In this document: in pieces, positions 41,844 through 49,841 of the stretch
Numbering within the stretch: the stretch's first letter is position 1
How the letters are laid out: each line of letters starts with the position of its first letter
NCBI GenBank assembly: GCA_905234235.1
Contig: CAJOHN010000006.1
Location: forward strand, 1 to 64,000
DNA length: 64,000 bases
Direction: 5' to 3'
Source: an uncultured Selenomonadaceae bacterium
GTDB lineage: Bacteria > Bacillota > Negativicutes > Selenomonadales > Selenomonadaceae
Position numbers and translations under genes: made by a program
Notes under the pieces: model-generated
What the model saw: only the letters and a program-made list of their open reading frames with translations
What the model was told of the DNA's origin: nothing
Database searches by the model: none

Positions 41844-42797
41844 TTAATTCGCCTCCTGTGTATTCAAGACGCTTTGAACGGCTTTTTTCATCAAATCGAG
41901 TTGCGTAGAAAGTCTGGCGTCGACGCCGCCGTTGGGAGTTTCGATAACGCAATCGCCGGGCTTCAACGCTTCATCCGAAACAACTTCGAGGAGGGCGGTA
42001 CCGTCGGTTAGCATCGATTGAAATTCCGCACGCGCCATCAAAATTAAATCGTAACTATCGGGGTCGACGTGAACTTTGACTTCCTTTTGGTCGCGAACGT
42101 GCCTAATCGATTCACGCACGACGGGCAGAATAACTTGCGGCGCGTCGAGGAAATGTTGCGGCAAAATTTTTTCTATCGCCATGATAACGACTGCGACAAT
42201 TTCATCTTCCGCACGGATAAAATATTCCGACGTTTGCTCCTTAGCGTCGCGAATTGTTTTCTGCGCTTTATCGTTAGCTTGCCGAACTATATCTTTGAGC
42301 TCGTCCTCGATTTTTTCTTTGCCGTCTTTAATGCCCTCTTTTTTGCCGTCTTTGTAACCCGCGTCGTAGCCTTCCTTCTGAACTTTTTCGAGGAGCTCTT
42401 TAGCCTCTTGCTTTGTATCCTCGACGATTTTTTCAGCCTCTGCGGTTGCCCTGTCGAGAGTTTCTTGCGCCTGTTTTTCGGCTTGTCTTTTGAGGTCTTC
42501 GGCTTGCTGTTTAATTTCTTCAGCTTGCTTTTTTAATTGTGTTGACTCCGCCTTTTCCTTATGAGCCTCGCGCAAAGTTTCTTCCGTCAATTTGGATTTC
42601 TGTTCGATTTCCTCTATCTCCGCGTAAACTTTATCTAAAATTTCTTGCGGGATGCCGCGTTCGGGTTCGGGCTCTTTAAGTTCTTCTTCTGATTTTTCTT
42701 CGTCTTCATCGGGTTTTTCTTCGACGACGGGTTTTGGTTTCGTGCCGATTATAACAGGTTGCCCGACCGTCATGTATCGCACAATGGGTTTCTGCAA
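41844..42797 (-). CDS. fliH: Flagellar assembly protein FliH
   Basis: 317 residues starting at TTG behind GGAGGCGAAATAA. The N-terminal third is Glu/Pro-rich, the middle a long charged coiled coil (Lys/Glu/Gln/Ala), the last 130 residues the FliH/V-ATPase-E-like domain (I-M-A-I-E-K-I-L-P-Q-H-F, then V-K-V-H-V-D-P-D-S-Y). It regulates FliI and links it to the C ring. It is the last gene before the toxin-antitoxin insertion. Confidence 0.88.
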   Translation of the reverse strand: MQKPIVRYMTVGQPVIIGTKPKPVVEEKPDEDEEKSEEELKEPEPERGIPQEILDKVYAEIEEIEQKSKLTEETLREAHKEKAESTQLKKQAEEIKQQAEDLKRQAEKQAQETLDRATAEAEKIVEDTKQEAKELLEKVQKEGYDAGYKDGKKEGIKDGKEKIEDELKDIVRQANDKAQKTIRDAKEQTSEYFIRAEDEIVAVVIMAIEKILPQHFLDAPQVILPVVRESIRHVRDQKEVKVHVDPDSYDLILMARAEFQSMLTDGTALLEVVSDEALKPGDCVIETPNGGVDARLSTQLDLMKKAVQSVLNTQEAN

Positions 42798-42812
42798 TTA
42801 TTTCGCCTCCGA

Positions 42813-43844
42813 TTATACAAGCATACCCTCGCCGCCGCCGCGCACGATTACGATAACGCCCTTGTCTTCGAGCGTCCGAATAACGTTGACGACTTTCGCT
42901 TGAGCCTCTTCCACGTCGCGTATCTTAACCGGTCCCATGTAAGAAATTTCTTCGCGCAACATATCGGCGGCACGTTTCGACATGTTCTTATAAATTTTTT
43001 CGGAAACCTCGTCGCTGGTAGCCTTCATTGCAAGCGAAAGATCTTTGGTATCGACTTCGCGCAAAACAAGCTGAAGTGAACGGTCGTCGAGCTGGACAAT
43101 ATCCTCGAAGACGAACATAAGTTGTTTGATTTCTTCGGCGAGTTCGGGGCTGTCGACTTCCAAAGATTCGATAATCGCACGCTCCGTTGAACGGTCGACG
43201 CGGTTTAAAACATCGACAACAGCTTGGACGCCGCCCGCCGTCGTGAAGTCTTGCGTTGACAGCGAGGAGATTTTCTTTTCAAGCACGCGTTCTACTTCGC
43301 GGATAACATCTGGGGAAGTCCTATCCATAAGCGCGATACGTTTGGCAACGTCGGCTTGCGCGTCGACTGATAAGCCGCTCATGATGATACCTGCTTGGTC
43401 GGGCGACAGATACGCCATAACCAACGCGATTGTCTGCGGGTGTTCGTTTTGTAAGAAGTTCAAAAGTTGCGAGGGGTCGGTCTTGCGTAGGAACTCGAAC
43501 GGGCGCACCTGCAAGCTCGTTGTCAAGCGATTGAGGATGTCGGTTGCCTTGTCCGTGCCCAATGCTTTCTCCAAGACACTTTGCGCGTATTCAAGCCCGC
43601 CCGTCGACAGATAATCATTAGCCATCATCATCTGATAAAATTCGCTGATGACTTTATTTTTTTTCTCAAGGCTGACGTGCCGATTGTTGGCGATTTCAAG
43701 CGTGATTGATTCGATTTCGTCTTCGTCCATATGTTCAAAGACTTTAGCAGCGTAGTCGCCGCCGAGCGCGATAAATAAAATCGCCGCCTTTTCGTGCGCC
43801 GACATTGGTTTTGCTTCGGCATACATATCTTGTACTGATGGCAT
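42813..43844 (-). CDS. fliG: Flagellar motor switch protein
   Basis: 343 residues after GGAGGAG. E-K-A-A-I-L-F-I-A-L-G near the start, the middle-domain E-H-P-Q-T-I-A-L-V motif, and the C-terminal torque helix with charged residues (E-D-I-V-Q-L-D-D-R-S-L-Q-L-V-L-R-E-V-D) are typical. It forms the stator-facing part of the C ring and sits on FliF. Confidence 0.96.
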   Translation of the reverse strand: MPSVQDMYAEAKPMSAHEKAAILFIALGGDYAAKVFEHMDEDEIESITLEIANNRHVSLEKKNKVISEFYQMMMANDYLSTGGLEYAQSVLEKALGTDKATDILNRLTTSLQVRPFEFLRKTDPSQLLNFLQNEHPQTIALVMAYLSPDQAGIIMSGLSVDAQADVAKRIALMDRTSPDVIREVERVLEKKISSLSTQDFTTAGGVQAVVDVLNRVDRSTERAIIESLEVDSPELAEEIKQLMFVFEDIVQLDDRSLQLVLREVDTKDLSLAMKATSDEVSEKIYKNMSKRAADMLREEISYMGPVKIRDVEEAQAKVVNVIRTLEDKGVIVIVRGGGEGMLV

Positions 43845-43870
43845 TTTATCTCCTCCGTTAAAAGCAAAAA

Positions 43871-43921
43871 GTGATTAGTGACGAGTGATTAGATTTTTGC
43901 TAACCACTAAGCACTAACCAC
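43871..43921. repeat. Imperfect long inverted repeat between fliF and fliG
   Basis: Two 22-nt arms (GTGATTAGTGACGAGTGATTAG and its near complement built on CTAACCACTAAGCACTAACC) around a short loop. As minus-strand RNA the arms pair with a few mismatches and wobbles. Each arm is itself made of a short TTAGTG-type repeat. There is no T run, so it is a processing or stability element rather than a terminator. Confidence 0.6.
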
Positions 43922-43927
43922 TAAGAA

Positions 43928-45604
43928 TCATTCGTCCTCCGTTAGCCACGTCTTTACGAGCATGGCGACTTCCGCAGGTTTCTCGTCGATTAGCTTAAGG
44001 ATAGCTTGTTTCTCGGCGAGTTGTTGTCTTTCTTCTTCGGTGAGGTTGTCCTCCGGAATAATATTTTCTTCGATGTCCTTTGCCCGCTGTTCGGCTTCGG
44101 CTTGAACTGCGGCGAGGCGTTGTTGTTCTTCCTCGCGCTTTTGAGCCTCTTCCGCTTGTCTGGCTTTCTCTTCTTCCTCGCGAGCTTTTCGTTCAGCCTC
44201 AAGTTTCGCCTCGATTTCAGCCTGACGCTCTTTACGTTTCTTCCAGCGATACATGAGGAACCCGCCCAAAAGTAATGCCGCAAGTAAAATCATAGCCGCA
44301 ATCTCCGTGTACAAAATCCTATCTTTGCGTAATTGTTCTTGTCTTGCCTCTTCTGCCAATCTGTCTTTCAAATCGGTATTGAACGGCATGGGCTCGACGG
44401 ATATGGTATCGCCGCGATCCTCGTTTATGCCTGCCGCTGAACTTACCGCCCTAAGAAGTCCCTCTTGCTGAAGCTCAGTAATTTCATCATTAACCAAAAC
44501 GGCAACCGTGAGGCGGCGAATTGAACCGGGCGACGCTATGATTTTCTGATTTTCCTCGTTGACTTCGTAGTTTTTAGTTGACTCCTTGCGTTCGTATTCG
44601 GCATTGGCATTCCTATCCTCCGCGACGTAACCGGGAACGTTGCCCGCGACGCCTGCAGGTCCGCCGGGCATATTAGATTCGCCGTTGTAACTTTCGCTGA
44701 TGTCCTGCTGACTGCGGATAATGCCCGACTCGTCAACTACCGGCGTGAAAGTTTGGCGGTCAATCTTTCTGTCGTCGAAGTCGAGTTCCACGCTTACACG
44801 GACGAAAGCATTGCCCTCGCCGAGCGTCTTATCGAGCATGGTTTGAATATTTTGCTGAATATGGTCGCGAACGCGCTTTGTCATTTCAATCTGACTGAGC
44901 GTCCGCATATTCATTGCGCTTTGTTTTTCAAACTCGTCGTCATCGCTTTTGTTAAGGATATTGCCCTGTTCGTCGACGATTGTAATATTTTCTGGGGAAA
45001 GACCTTGAACGCTGTGGCTTACCAGATTAACAATGCCTTTAACTTCCGGCACCGTCAACTTAGTTTCGGGCTTCAACATAAGGAGGATTGACGCCGTCGC
45101 GGGTTTTTCATTCTTTTTATAGAGGCTGTCCTCCGGCAAGACGATATGAACTCGCGCCTTGTCGACGCTACCCAAATGTTCAATCGTGCGAGTAAGTTCC
45201 CCTTGCAATGCTTGAAGATAATTAACTTTGTTCTGGAATTCCGTGACGCCGAGTTTGCTGTCGTCAAAGAGTTCAAAACCTTTATTACCGCGTGGCAAAC
45301 CCGCCGCCGCCAAATCAAGTCGCAGATTATGAACTTGCGTGACGGGGACAAAGATTGTCGCGCCTTTTTTATCTTCAGTCAATTCGTAGGGGACGCCCGC
45401 TTCTTTTAAGCTGTTCACAACGTCGCCGGCGTCTTTCGTCTCCAAATTGGTATACAGCGGCACATATTCGGGTTTGCTACCGTACCAGAAGCTGATTCCC
45501 GCGAAGGCAAGCACCAATAAAACAATTCCGCCTATGATAATGTATTTGCGCCTGCTTTGGTATCTGTTCCACAGTTCCAGGAGCCGCTCTCTCCAATTCG
45601 CCAA
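43928..45604 (-). CDS. fliF: Flagellar MS-ring protein
   Basis: 558 residues starting at TTG, about 9 nt after AAAGGA. Two transmembrane helices (about 21-45 and 440-462) bracket the periplasmic ring-building motifs: Y-V-P-L-Y-T-N-L-E-T-K-D-A-G, F-E-L-F-D-D-S-K-L-G-V-T-E-F, V-N-Y-L-Q-A-L-Q-G-E-L-T-R-T-I and A-R-V-H-I-V-L-P. A highly charged cytoplasmic tail ends in the FliG-binding helix. It seeds assembly of the basal body. Confidence 0.95.
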   Translation of the reverse strand: MANWRERLLELWNRYQSRRKYIIIGGIVLLVLAFAGISFWYGSKPEYVPLYTNLETKDAGDVVNSLKEAGVPYELTEDKKGATIFVPVTQVHNLRLDLAAAGLPRGNKGFELFDDSKLGVTEFQNKVNYLQALQGELTRTIEHLGSVDKARVHIVLPEDSLYKKNEKPATASILLMLKPETKLTVPEVKGIVNLVSHSVQGLSPENITIVDEQGNILNKSDDDEFEKQSAMNMRTLSQIEMTKRVRDHIQQNIQTMLDKTLGEGNAFVRVSVELDFDDRKIDRQTFTPVVDESGIIRSQQDISESYNGESNMPGGPAGVAGNVPGYVAEDRNANAEYERKESTKNYEVNEENQKIIASPGSIRRLTVAVLVNDEITELQQEGLLRAVSSAAGINEDRGDTISVEPMPFNTDLKDRLAEEARQEQLRKDRILYTEIAAMILLAALLLGGFLMYRWKKRKERQAEIEAKLEAERKAREEEEKARQAEEAQKREEEQQRLAAVQAEAEQRAKDIEENIIPEDNLTEEERQQLAEKQAILKLIDEKPAEVAMLVKTWLTEDE

Positions 45605-45607
45605 TAA

Positions 45608-45702
45608 ACTCAGTCCTTTCTAGGGATCAGGAGTCAGAGTACAGGGGTCAGCACTAAAACCTAAACCCTAAAACCTAAACCCTGAAACCTGAATCCTTAT
45701 CC
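45608..45702. repeat. Short-repeat spacer between fliE and fliF
   Basis: The 98-bp gap is filled with CCTAAAACC/CCTAAACCC-type units (at least five) and with CAGGAGTCAG/CAGGGGTCAG-type units. GGATTCAGG and CCTGATCCC at its ends are nearly complementary, so the minus-strand RNA can fold back. Similar in style to the spacer between fliF and fliG. Confidence 0.6.
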
Positions 45703-46005
45703 CTATACTTGCATGCGCATGATTTCCTGATATGCTTGCGTTGCACGGTTTCGCAACTGGAGCGTTAATTGGAGCGCGATTTCCGCTTTCTGAGCCGCAA
45801 CTACCACTTGAGAAATATCTTCTACCCTGCCCGCCGCGAGTGCCGCATTGAGCTTTTCGGATTCAAGTTCAAGCTCGTTTGTCTTTTTTAATGCATCGGT
45901 CAAGAACTCGCCAAAACTTTTTACGGGCTCTTCAACCGTCGTTTCGCCAATGTGACTGTGTGCACTCATTTTTACGGGTGTCATTTCCAACGGCGTTATT
46001 TCCAT
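45703..46005 (-). CDS. fliE: Flagellar hook-basal body protein FliE
   Basis: 100 residues with the FliE end: L-A-A-G-R-V-E-D-I-S-Q-V-V-V-A-A-Q-K-A-E-I-A, then L-R-N-R-A-T-Q-A-Y-Q-E-I-M-R-M-Q-V. FliE joins the MS ring to the rod. Placed between flgC and fliF as usual. Confidence 0.95.
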   Translation of the reverse strand: MEITPLEMTPVKMSAHSHIGETTVEEPVKSFGEFLTDALKKTNELELESEKLNAALAAGRVEDISQVVVAAQKAEIALQLTLQLRNRATQAYQEIMRMQV

Positions 46006-46080
46006 CTTGTCACCTTCCCCTTCGTCAACTTGGTTTGATTAACCATTATAAACATTCAACGAAACAATATCAAACATTTT

Positions 46081-46530
46081 TTACTTGCCAATCTCCAAAG
46101 TCTTGGTCGCCATAGTTTTTGCCGCAGTGATTGCTGTTGAATTTGCCTCGTAAGCGCGTTGTGCAGTTATCATGTCTACCATTTCGCTGACGATATTAAC
46201 GTTAGGTTTTTCGACGTAGCCATCAGCATTGGCGTCGGGATGACCGGGGTCGTAAACGAGCGGTCCTTGCGTATTGTCTTCCATGATTGAAACTGCGCGG
46301 ACGCCTTCGCCTGTCTGCCGACTTAAACCGACTGCCTTCATAAGTGTTTGCTCAAAAGATTTCGGCTCACGTTCACGCGGTTCAAAGACAACAAAACGGC
46401 GATGATAAGCTCCGCCGCCTTCAGTGCGTGTGGTATTGGCGTTGGCGATGTTGTTCGATATAACGTCCATTCTCAGCCGCTCGGCAGTCAAGCCCGAAGC
46501 CGAAGCATCAATCCCTAAAAAAAGTCCCAT
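46081..46530 (-). CDS. flgC: Flagellar basal-body rod protein FlgC
   Basis: 149 residues. N-terminal rod signature S-A-S-G-L-T-A-E-R-L-R-M-D-V-I-S-N-N-I-A-N-A-N-T and C-terminal V-N-I-V-S-E-M-V-D-M-I-T-A-Q-R-A-Y-E-A-N. Proximal rod subunit exported by the flagellar apparatus. Confidence 0.95.
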   Translation of the reverse strand: MGLFLGIDASASGLTAERLRMDVISNNIANANTTRTEGGGAYHRRFVVFEPREREPKSFEQTLMKAVGLSRQTGEGVRAVSIMEDNTQGPLVYDPGHPDANADGYVEKPNVNIVSEMVDMITAQRAYEANSTAITAAKTMATKTLEIGK

Positions 46531-46548
46531 AAAAAATTTCCCCTTAGA

Positions 46549-46974
46549 TTATCCTTGTCCACTGGTTATTGCATTCTTCAAGCGCGTAACGTGCCCGCCG
46601 AACTCGGTAACAAGTGCATTGAAATAAATCTGATTCTTCGCCAGCGATGCCATTTCAATATCGACATCAACGTTATTATCGTCCACGCGCATTATCGTCG
46701 TGTTGTCTTGGAAAATCGTCGGCTCCGCATGATAATTAAGCGGCTCTGCGGGCAAATGTCTATCGTGTGTCCGCGCCATTTTCAATTTCCCGTCGGGTTC
46801 TTCGCCGTAAATTTCTCGTGCTAACAGGTCTTCAAAGTTCACGACCGACTTGCGATAGTTCGGCGTGTTCACGTTTGCAAGATTATGCGCGATGACTTCC
46901 TGCCTTATGCTCGCAGCTGTCATTGCTCGCGGCAGGTAATTGAAATCCGACGAACCAAAAATTTGTTCAAGCAC
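46549..46974 (-). CDS. flgB: Flagellar basal-body rod protein FlgB
   Basis: 141 residues starting at GTG behind an AAAGGTG site. A-S-I-R-Q-E-V-I-A-H-N-L-A-N-V-N-T-P-N-Y and the V-D-I-E-M-A-S-L-A-K-N-Q end are the rod-protein ends. First gene of the flagellar operon, directly behind two promoters. Confidence 0.95.
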   Translation of the reverse strand: MLEQIFGSSDFNYLPRAMTAASIRQEVIAHNLANVNTPNYRKSVVNFEDLLAREIYGEEPDGKLKMARTHDRHLPAEPLNYHAEPTIFQDNTTIMRVDDNNVDVDIEMASLAKNQIYFNALVTEFGGHVTRLKNAITSGQG

Positions 46975-47017
46975 GCCCTCCCACTCACCTTTCTGATTCT
47001 GAAAAAAAGCCTCGTTG

Positions 47018-47046
47018 ATTGTACACCATTAAACGTCTTTCTTCAA
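47018..47046 (-). promoter_or_regulatory. Proximal promoter of the flagellar operon
   Basis: TTGAAG, 17-bp spacer, TACAAT on the minus strand. This is a sigma-A/70 type site, about 44 bp from flgB. Confidence 0.6.
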
Positions 47047-47083
47047 CCTTGCGAATAGAAATCGCGAATGATTTTTTCAACGC

Positions 47084-47113
47084 ATTTTATCAATCCCCTT
47101 TTTGGCTTGTCAA
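47084..47113 (-). promoter_or_regulatory. Distal promoter of the flagellar operon
   Basis: Perfect TTGACA, 18-bp spacer, TAAAAT on the minus strand. Its -35 lies on top of the -35 of the rightward promoter at 47107-47135. Confidence 0.6.
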
Positions 47114-47135
47114 AAAATTTTTCAGCTGTTATATT
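47107..47135 (+). promoter_or_regulatory. Promoter of the metallo-hydrolase gene
   Basis: TTGTCA, 17-bp spacer, TATATT, 20 bp before the start codon; shares its -35 with the leftward flagellar promoter. Confidence 0.6.
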
Positions 47136-47154
47136 TTAATCGGGAGTGGAAAAC

Positions 47155-48279
47155 TTGAACAGAAGAAATTTCATCAGAAACTTTTTAATCGGCGGAGCAG
47201 GTTTGACGGCTTTGGCGGGCGGCGGAATTTTTTACTACATCAATCGCCCCGAATTCGGAAGGTTGCCGACAGGTTCGCGCCTCGAAAAAATTTTAGCCTC
47301 GCCGCATTACTTTAAAGATCATTTTGAATGCCTCACGCCCGTTAAAGTCATGAACGAAGACATTCAAGACAAAGAGAATCGGATTGTTGCGACGTGGAAA
47401 TTTTTATTCGGCGATAAGAAAGGGCTCGTGCCGCCCATGCCGATTCCCACCGTCAAGACTGATTTAAAATCTCTCGGTGATGACGACTGCGCAATTTGGA
47501 TGGGGCACTCGACGATTTATTTGCAACTCGGCGGGCGAAAAATTTTACTCGACCCGGTTTTTTCGGCGTATGCCTCGCCGGTTTTCTTTGTCAATCGCGC
47601 CTTCGCGGGCAGTAACATTTATTCTGCTGACGACTTCCCGCCGATAGATATTCTCGCGATAACTCACGACCATTGGGATCATCTTGATTACCCGTCGATT
47701 ATCGCGCTTAAGCCGAAGATTAAAACTGTGCTGTGTCCTTTGGGCGTCGGAGAATATTTTGAGCAATGGGGCTTCGACGCAGATAAAATTATCGAGGAAG
47801 ATTGGGATTCGGTGATTGATTTCGGACGCGGCTTGACGGCGCACATTTTGCCGAGCCAACATTTTTCGGGGCGTATGCTTACTCAAAATCCAACTGAATG
47901 GTGCGCGTTTGCATTCGCGACATCTGCGCGGAAAATTTTTTGTTCGGGCGACGGCGGCTACTCGAATCACTTCAAAGACATTGGCATAAAATTTGGCGGG
48001 TTTGATTTGGCGTTCATGGAAAACGGGCAGTATAATCTTGCGTGGCACGCGATACACATGTTGCCGAACGAAACCGCGCAGGCGTCGGAAGATATTCGCG
48101 CCAGAAAAGTTGTGCCGATTCACGCGGGGAAGTTTGCGCTTGCGAGACACCTTTGGAATGAGCCGTATAAAGATTTGCTTGCCGAGAGTGCCGCTAAAAA
48201 TTACGAGCTGTTGACTCCGCGCATTGGCGAGCTGATAAATTTCGACGGGAAAACTTTTGAACGTTGGTTTGAAATATGA
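47155..48279 (+). CDS. MBL-fold metallo-hydrolase (NAPE-PLD/UlaG-like), possible Tat substrate
   Basis: 374 residues from a TTG 8 nt after GGGAG; a GTG three codons earlier touches that site. The N-terminus N-R-R-N-F-I-R-N-F-L-I-G-G-A-G is a twin-arginine-like signal with a hydrophobic segment. Metal ligands: I-T-H-D-H-W-D-H-L-D (HxHxDH), P-S-Q-H-F-S-G-R, F-C-S-G-D-G-G-Y and V-P-I-H-A-G. The layout fits the branch with NAPE-phospholipase D and UlaG, and a W-M-G-H-S-T strand. It could act on membrane phospholipid headgroups. Its promoter faces away from the flagellar operon. Confidence 0.82.
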   Translation: MNRRNFIRNFLIGGAGLTALAGGGIFYYINRPEFGRLPTGSRLEKILASPHYFKDHFECLTPVKVMNEDIQDKENRIVATWKFLFGDKKGLVPPMPIPTVKTDLKSLGDDDCAIWMGHSTIYLQLGGRKILLDPVFSAYASPVFFVNRAFAGSNIYSADDFPPIDILAITHDHWDHLDYPSIIALKPKIKTVLCPLGVGEYFEQWGFDADKIIEEDWDSVIDFGRGLTAHILPSQHFSGRMLTQNPTEWCAFAFATSARKIFCSGDGGYSNHFKDIGIKFGGFDLAFMENGQYNLAWHAIHMLPNETAQASEDIRARKVVPIHAGKFALARHLWNEPYKDLLAESAAKNYELLTPRIGELINFDGKTFERWFEI

Positions 48280-48905
48280 TTTACGTGATTTTAATTGCGG
48301 CGGGCGTGGCGTTGGCGTTGCTGTACAAATTTTCTCCGTCGCGCAAAGCCTTCATGATAATTTGCACGCTGTTAATCGTCGTGTTCGGCGCGAGTTTTTT
48401 TATTCACAGCCGACAAGTTCAGCGGGAAGAAATTACGCGAGCGCAACGCGAAGAACTTCAGGCGCGGCAAAAAATTTTCGGCGATTGGTACGCGGCTTAT
48501 CAAAAAGACATCGACCGCCTCGACAGGAATTGGCAATCCTATCACAACGTCCTTGAACTTTTGCGGACGACGGAAGAGGAAAATTTCAACGCGGAGGCAG
48601 TTTATCTTCGCTTGAAGGAATTGGAGCAAGAGTCCGTCGACGAACAACTTAAAATCTACATGCTGACCGCGCCGCAAAATCTTGACGCCGCCAATCAAAC
48701 TTTAGTTGAGGCAATCATAAAAAAAACTCAGCGATACGTCGACGCGCAAACTCAAACCATAAGCAAATCGGCAACTGCCGCAACCCCGCCCGTCGATTTG
48801 GAAATTTTGAAAGTCAATCTTCGTGATATAATGATTCGCGAATCGCCCGAAGGTTTATTCACCGCGCAGGAAATTTCAGCCATACGCTCGGCACTTTCCG
48901 ATTGA
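48276..48905 (+). CDS. Membrane protein with coiled coil, unknown function
   Basis: 209 residues overlapping the hydrolase stop by ATGA. Two transmembrane helices (about 2-18 and 25-43), then a charged coiled coil (about 46-120) and a soluble C-terminal part. No family recognised. The following ribF starts 15 bp after its stop. Confidence 0.6.
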   Translation: MIYVILIAAGVALALLYKFSPSRKAFMIICTLLIVVFGASFFIHSRQVQREEITRAQREELQARQKIFGDWYAAYQKDIDRLDRNWQSYHNVLELLRTTEEENFNAEAVYLRLKELEQESVDEQLKIYMLTAPQNLDAANQTLVEAIIKKTQRYVDAQTQTISKSATAATPPVDLEILKVNLRDIMIRESPEGLFTAQEISAIRSALSD

Positions 48906-48920
48906 AACGAGGTTTTTTGT

Positions 48921-49841
48921 TTGGACATTGTAAAAAAAATTAGCGTCGTAAAAAAATATCCTAATCCTGTCGTCGCGCTTGGCATGTTCGACGGCGTTCA
49001 TCTCGGTCACGCCAGCGTTATCCGCCACGCCATCGACGTTGCCAAAAAAATTGACGGCACCGCTATCGTTTTTACGTTCTCGAATCATCCGCTGACTGTG
49101 ATTGCGCCCGATGATGCGCCGCTTATGATTGGCAGTAAAAATCTCCGCCGCGATATTTTTGCTGATATGGGCGTCGACGTGCTGATTGAAATTCCGTTCA
49201 CAAAAGAGCTGAGTAAAAAATCGCCCGAAGAATTTTTGGAACTCCTCCAAGAGAAAATCGCGCCCGCTTACGTCGTCACGGGGCAAAATTATACTTTTGG
49301 GCGGTTCGGCAGAGGTAACGGGCGTTTGCTCCTGCGCGAGGCTGAACATTACGGTTTCAAGGCGGAGGTTTGTCAATCGTTCACCGTCGACAGAAAAATC
49401 GTCAGCAGTACGAGGATTCGGGCGTTGATTGCGGCGGGCGATTTAAATTCTGCCAATCAACTACTCGGAAGAAATTTCACTTATGCGGGCGAAGTCGTCA
49501 ACGGCGATAAACGCGGCAGAAAAATCGGCTTCCCGACTGCTAACCTTGAAATTGCCGACCATAGAGCCATGTTGCCTAACGGCGCGTACATCGTCAAAGT
49601 TAAAGTTCGCGGGAAAATTTTCAACGGCATTGCCAATATCGGCGACAATCCAACTTTTAAAGTTGCGCGGCGACGCTTGGAAGTTTTTATCGACAAGTTC
49701 AGCGGCGATATTTACGGCGAGGAAATTTTTGTAAGTTTCATCAGCAAGTTGCGCGACGAGAAAATTTTTGCGTCGGTCGAGGAGCTTAAGGCTCAACTTA
49801 ATGAGGATTTGAGGGTTATGAGAAATGCCACAGCTGATTAA
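48921..49841 (+). CDS. ribF: Bifunctional riboflavin kinase/FAD synthetase
   Basis: 306 residues starting at TTG after an ACGAGG site. The N-terminal nucleotidyltransferase half has G-M-F-D-G-V-H-L-G-H and V-V-T-G-Q-N-Y-T-F-G; the S-S-T-R-I-R motif joins to the C-terminal kinase with G-R-K-I-G-F-P-T-A-N-L and Y-G-E-E-I-F-V-S-F. It makes FMN then FAD. It overlaps rlmD by 17 bp. Confidence 0.95.
   Translation: MDIVKKISVVKKYPNPVVALGMFDGVHLGHASVIRHAIDVAKKIDGTAIVFTFSNHPLTVIAPDDAPLMIGSKNLRRDIFADMGVDVLIEIPFTKELSKKSPEEFLELLQEKIAPAYVVTGQNYTFGRFGRGNGRLLLREAEHYGFKAEVCQSFTVDRKIVSSTRIRALIAAGDLNSANQLLGRNFTYAGEVVNGDKRGRKIGFPTANLEIADHRAMLPNGAYIVKVKVRGKIFNGIANIGDNPTFKVARRRLEVFIDKFSGDIYGEEIFVSFISKLRDEKIFASVEELKAQLNEDLRVMRNATAD

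Noticed and set aside
36905-47145. Prophage or integrative element around the toxin-antitoxin pair
   Set aside because: No integrase, transposase, terminal repeats or attachment duplication is visible; flanking genes are ordinary flagellar genes.
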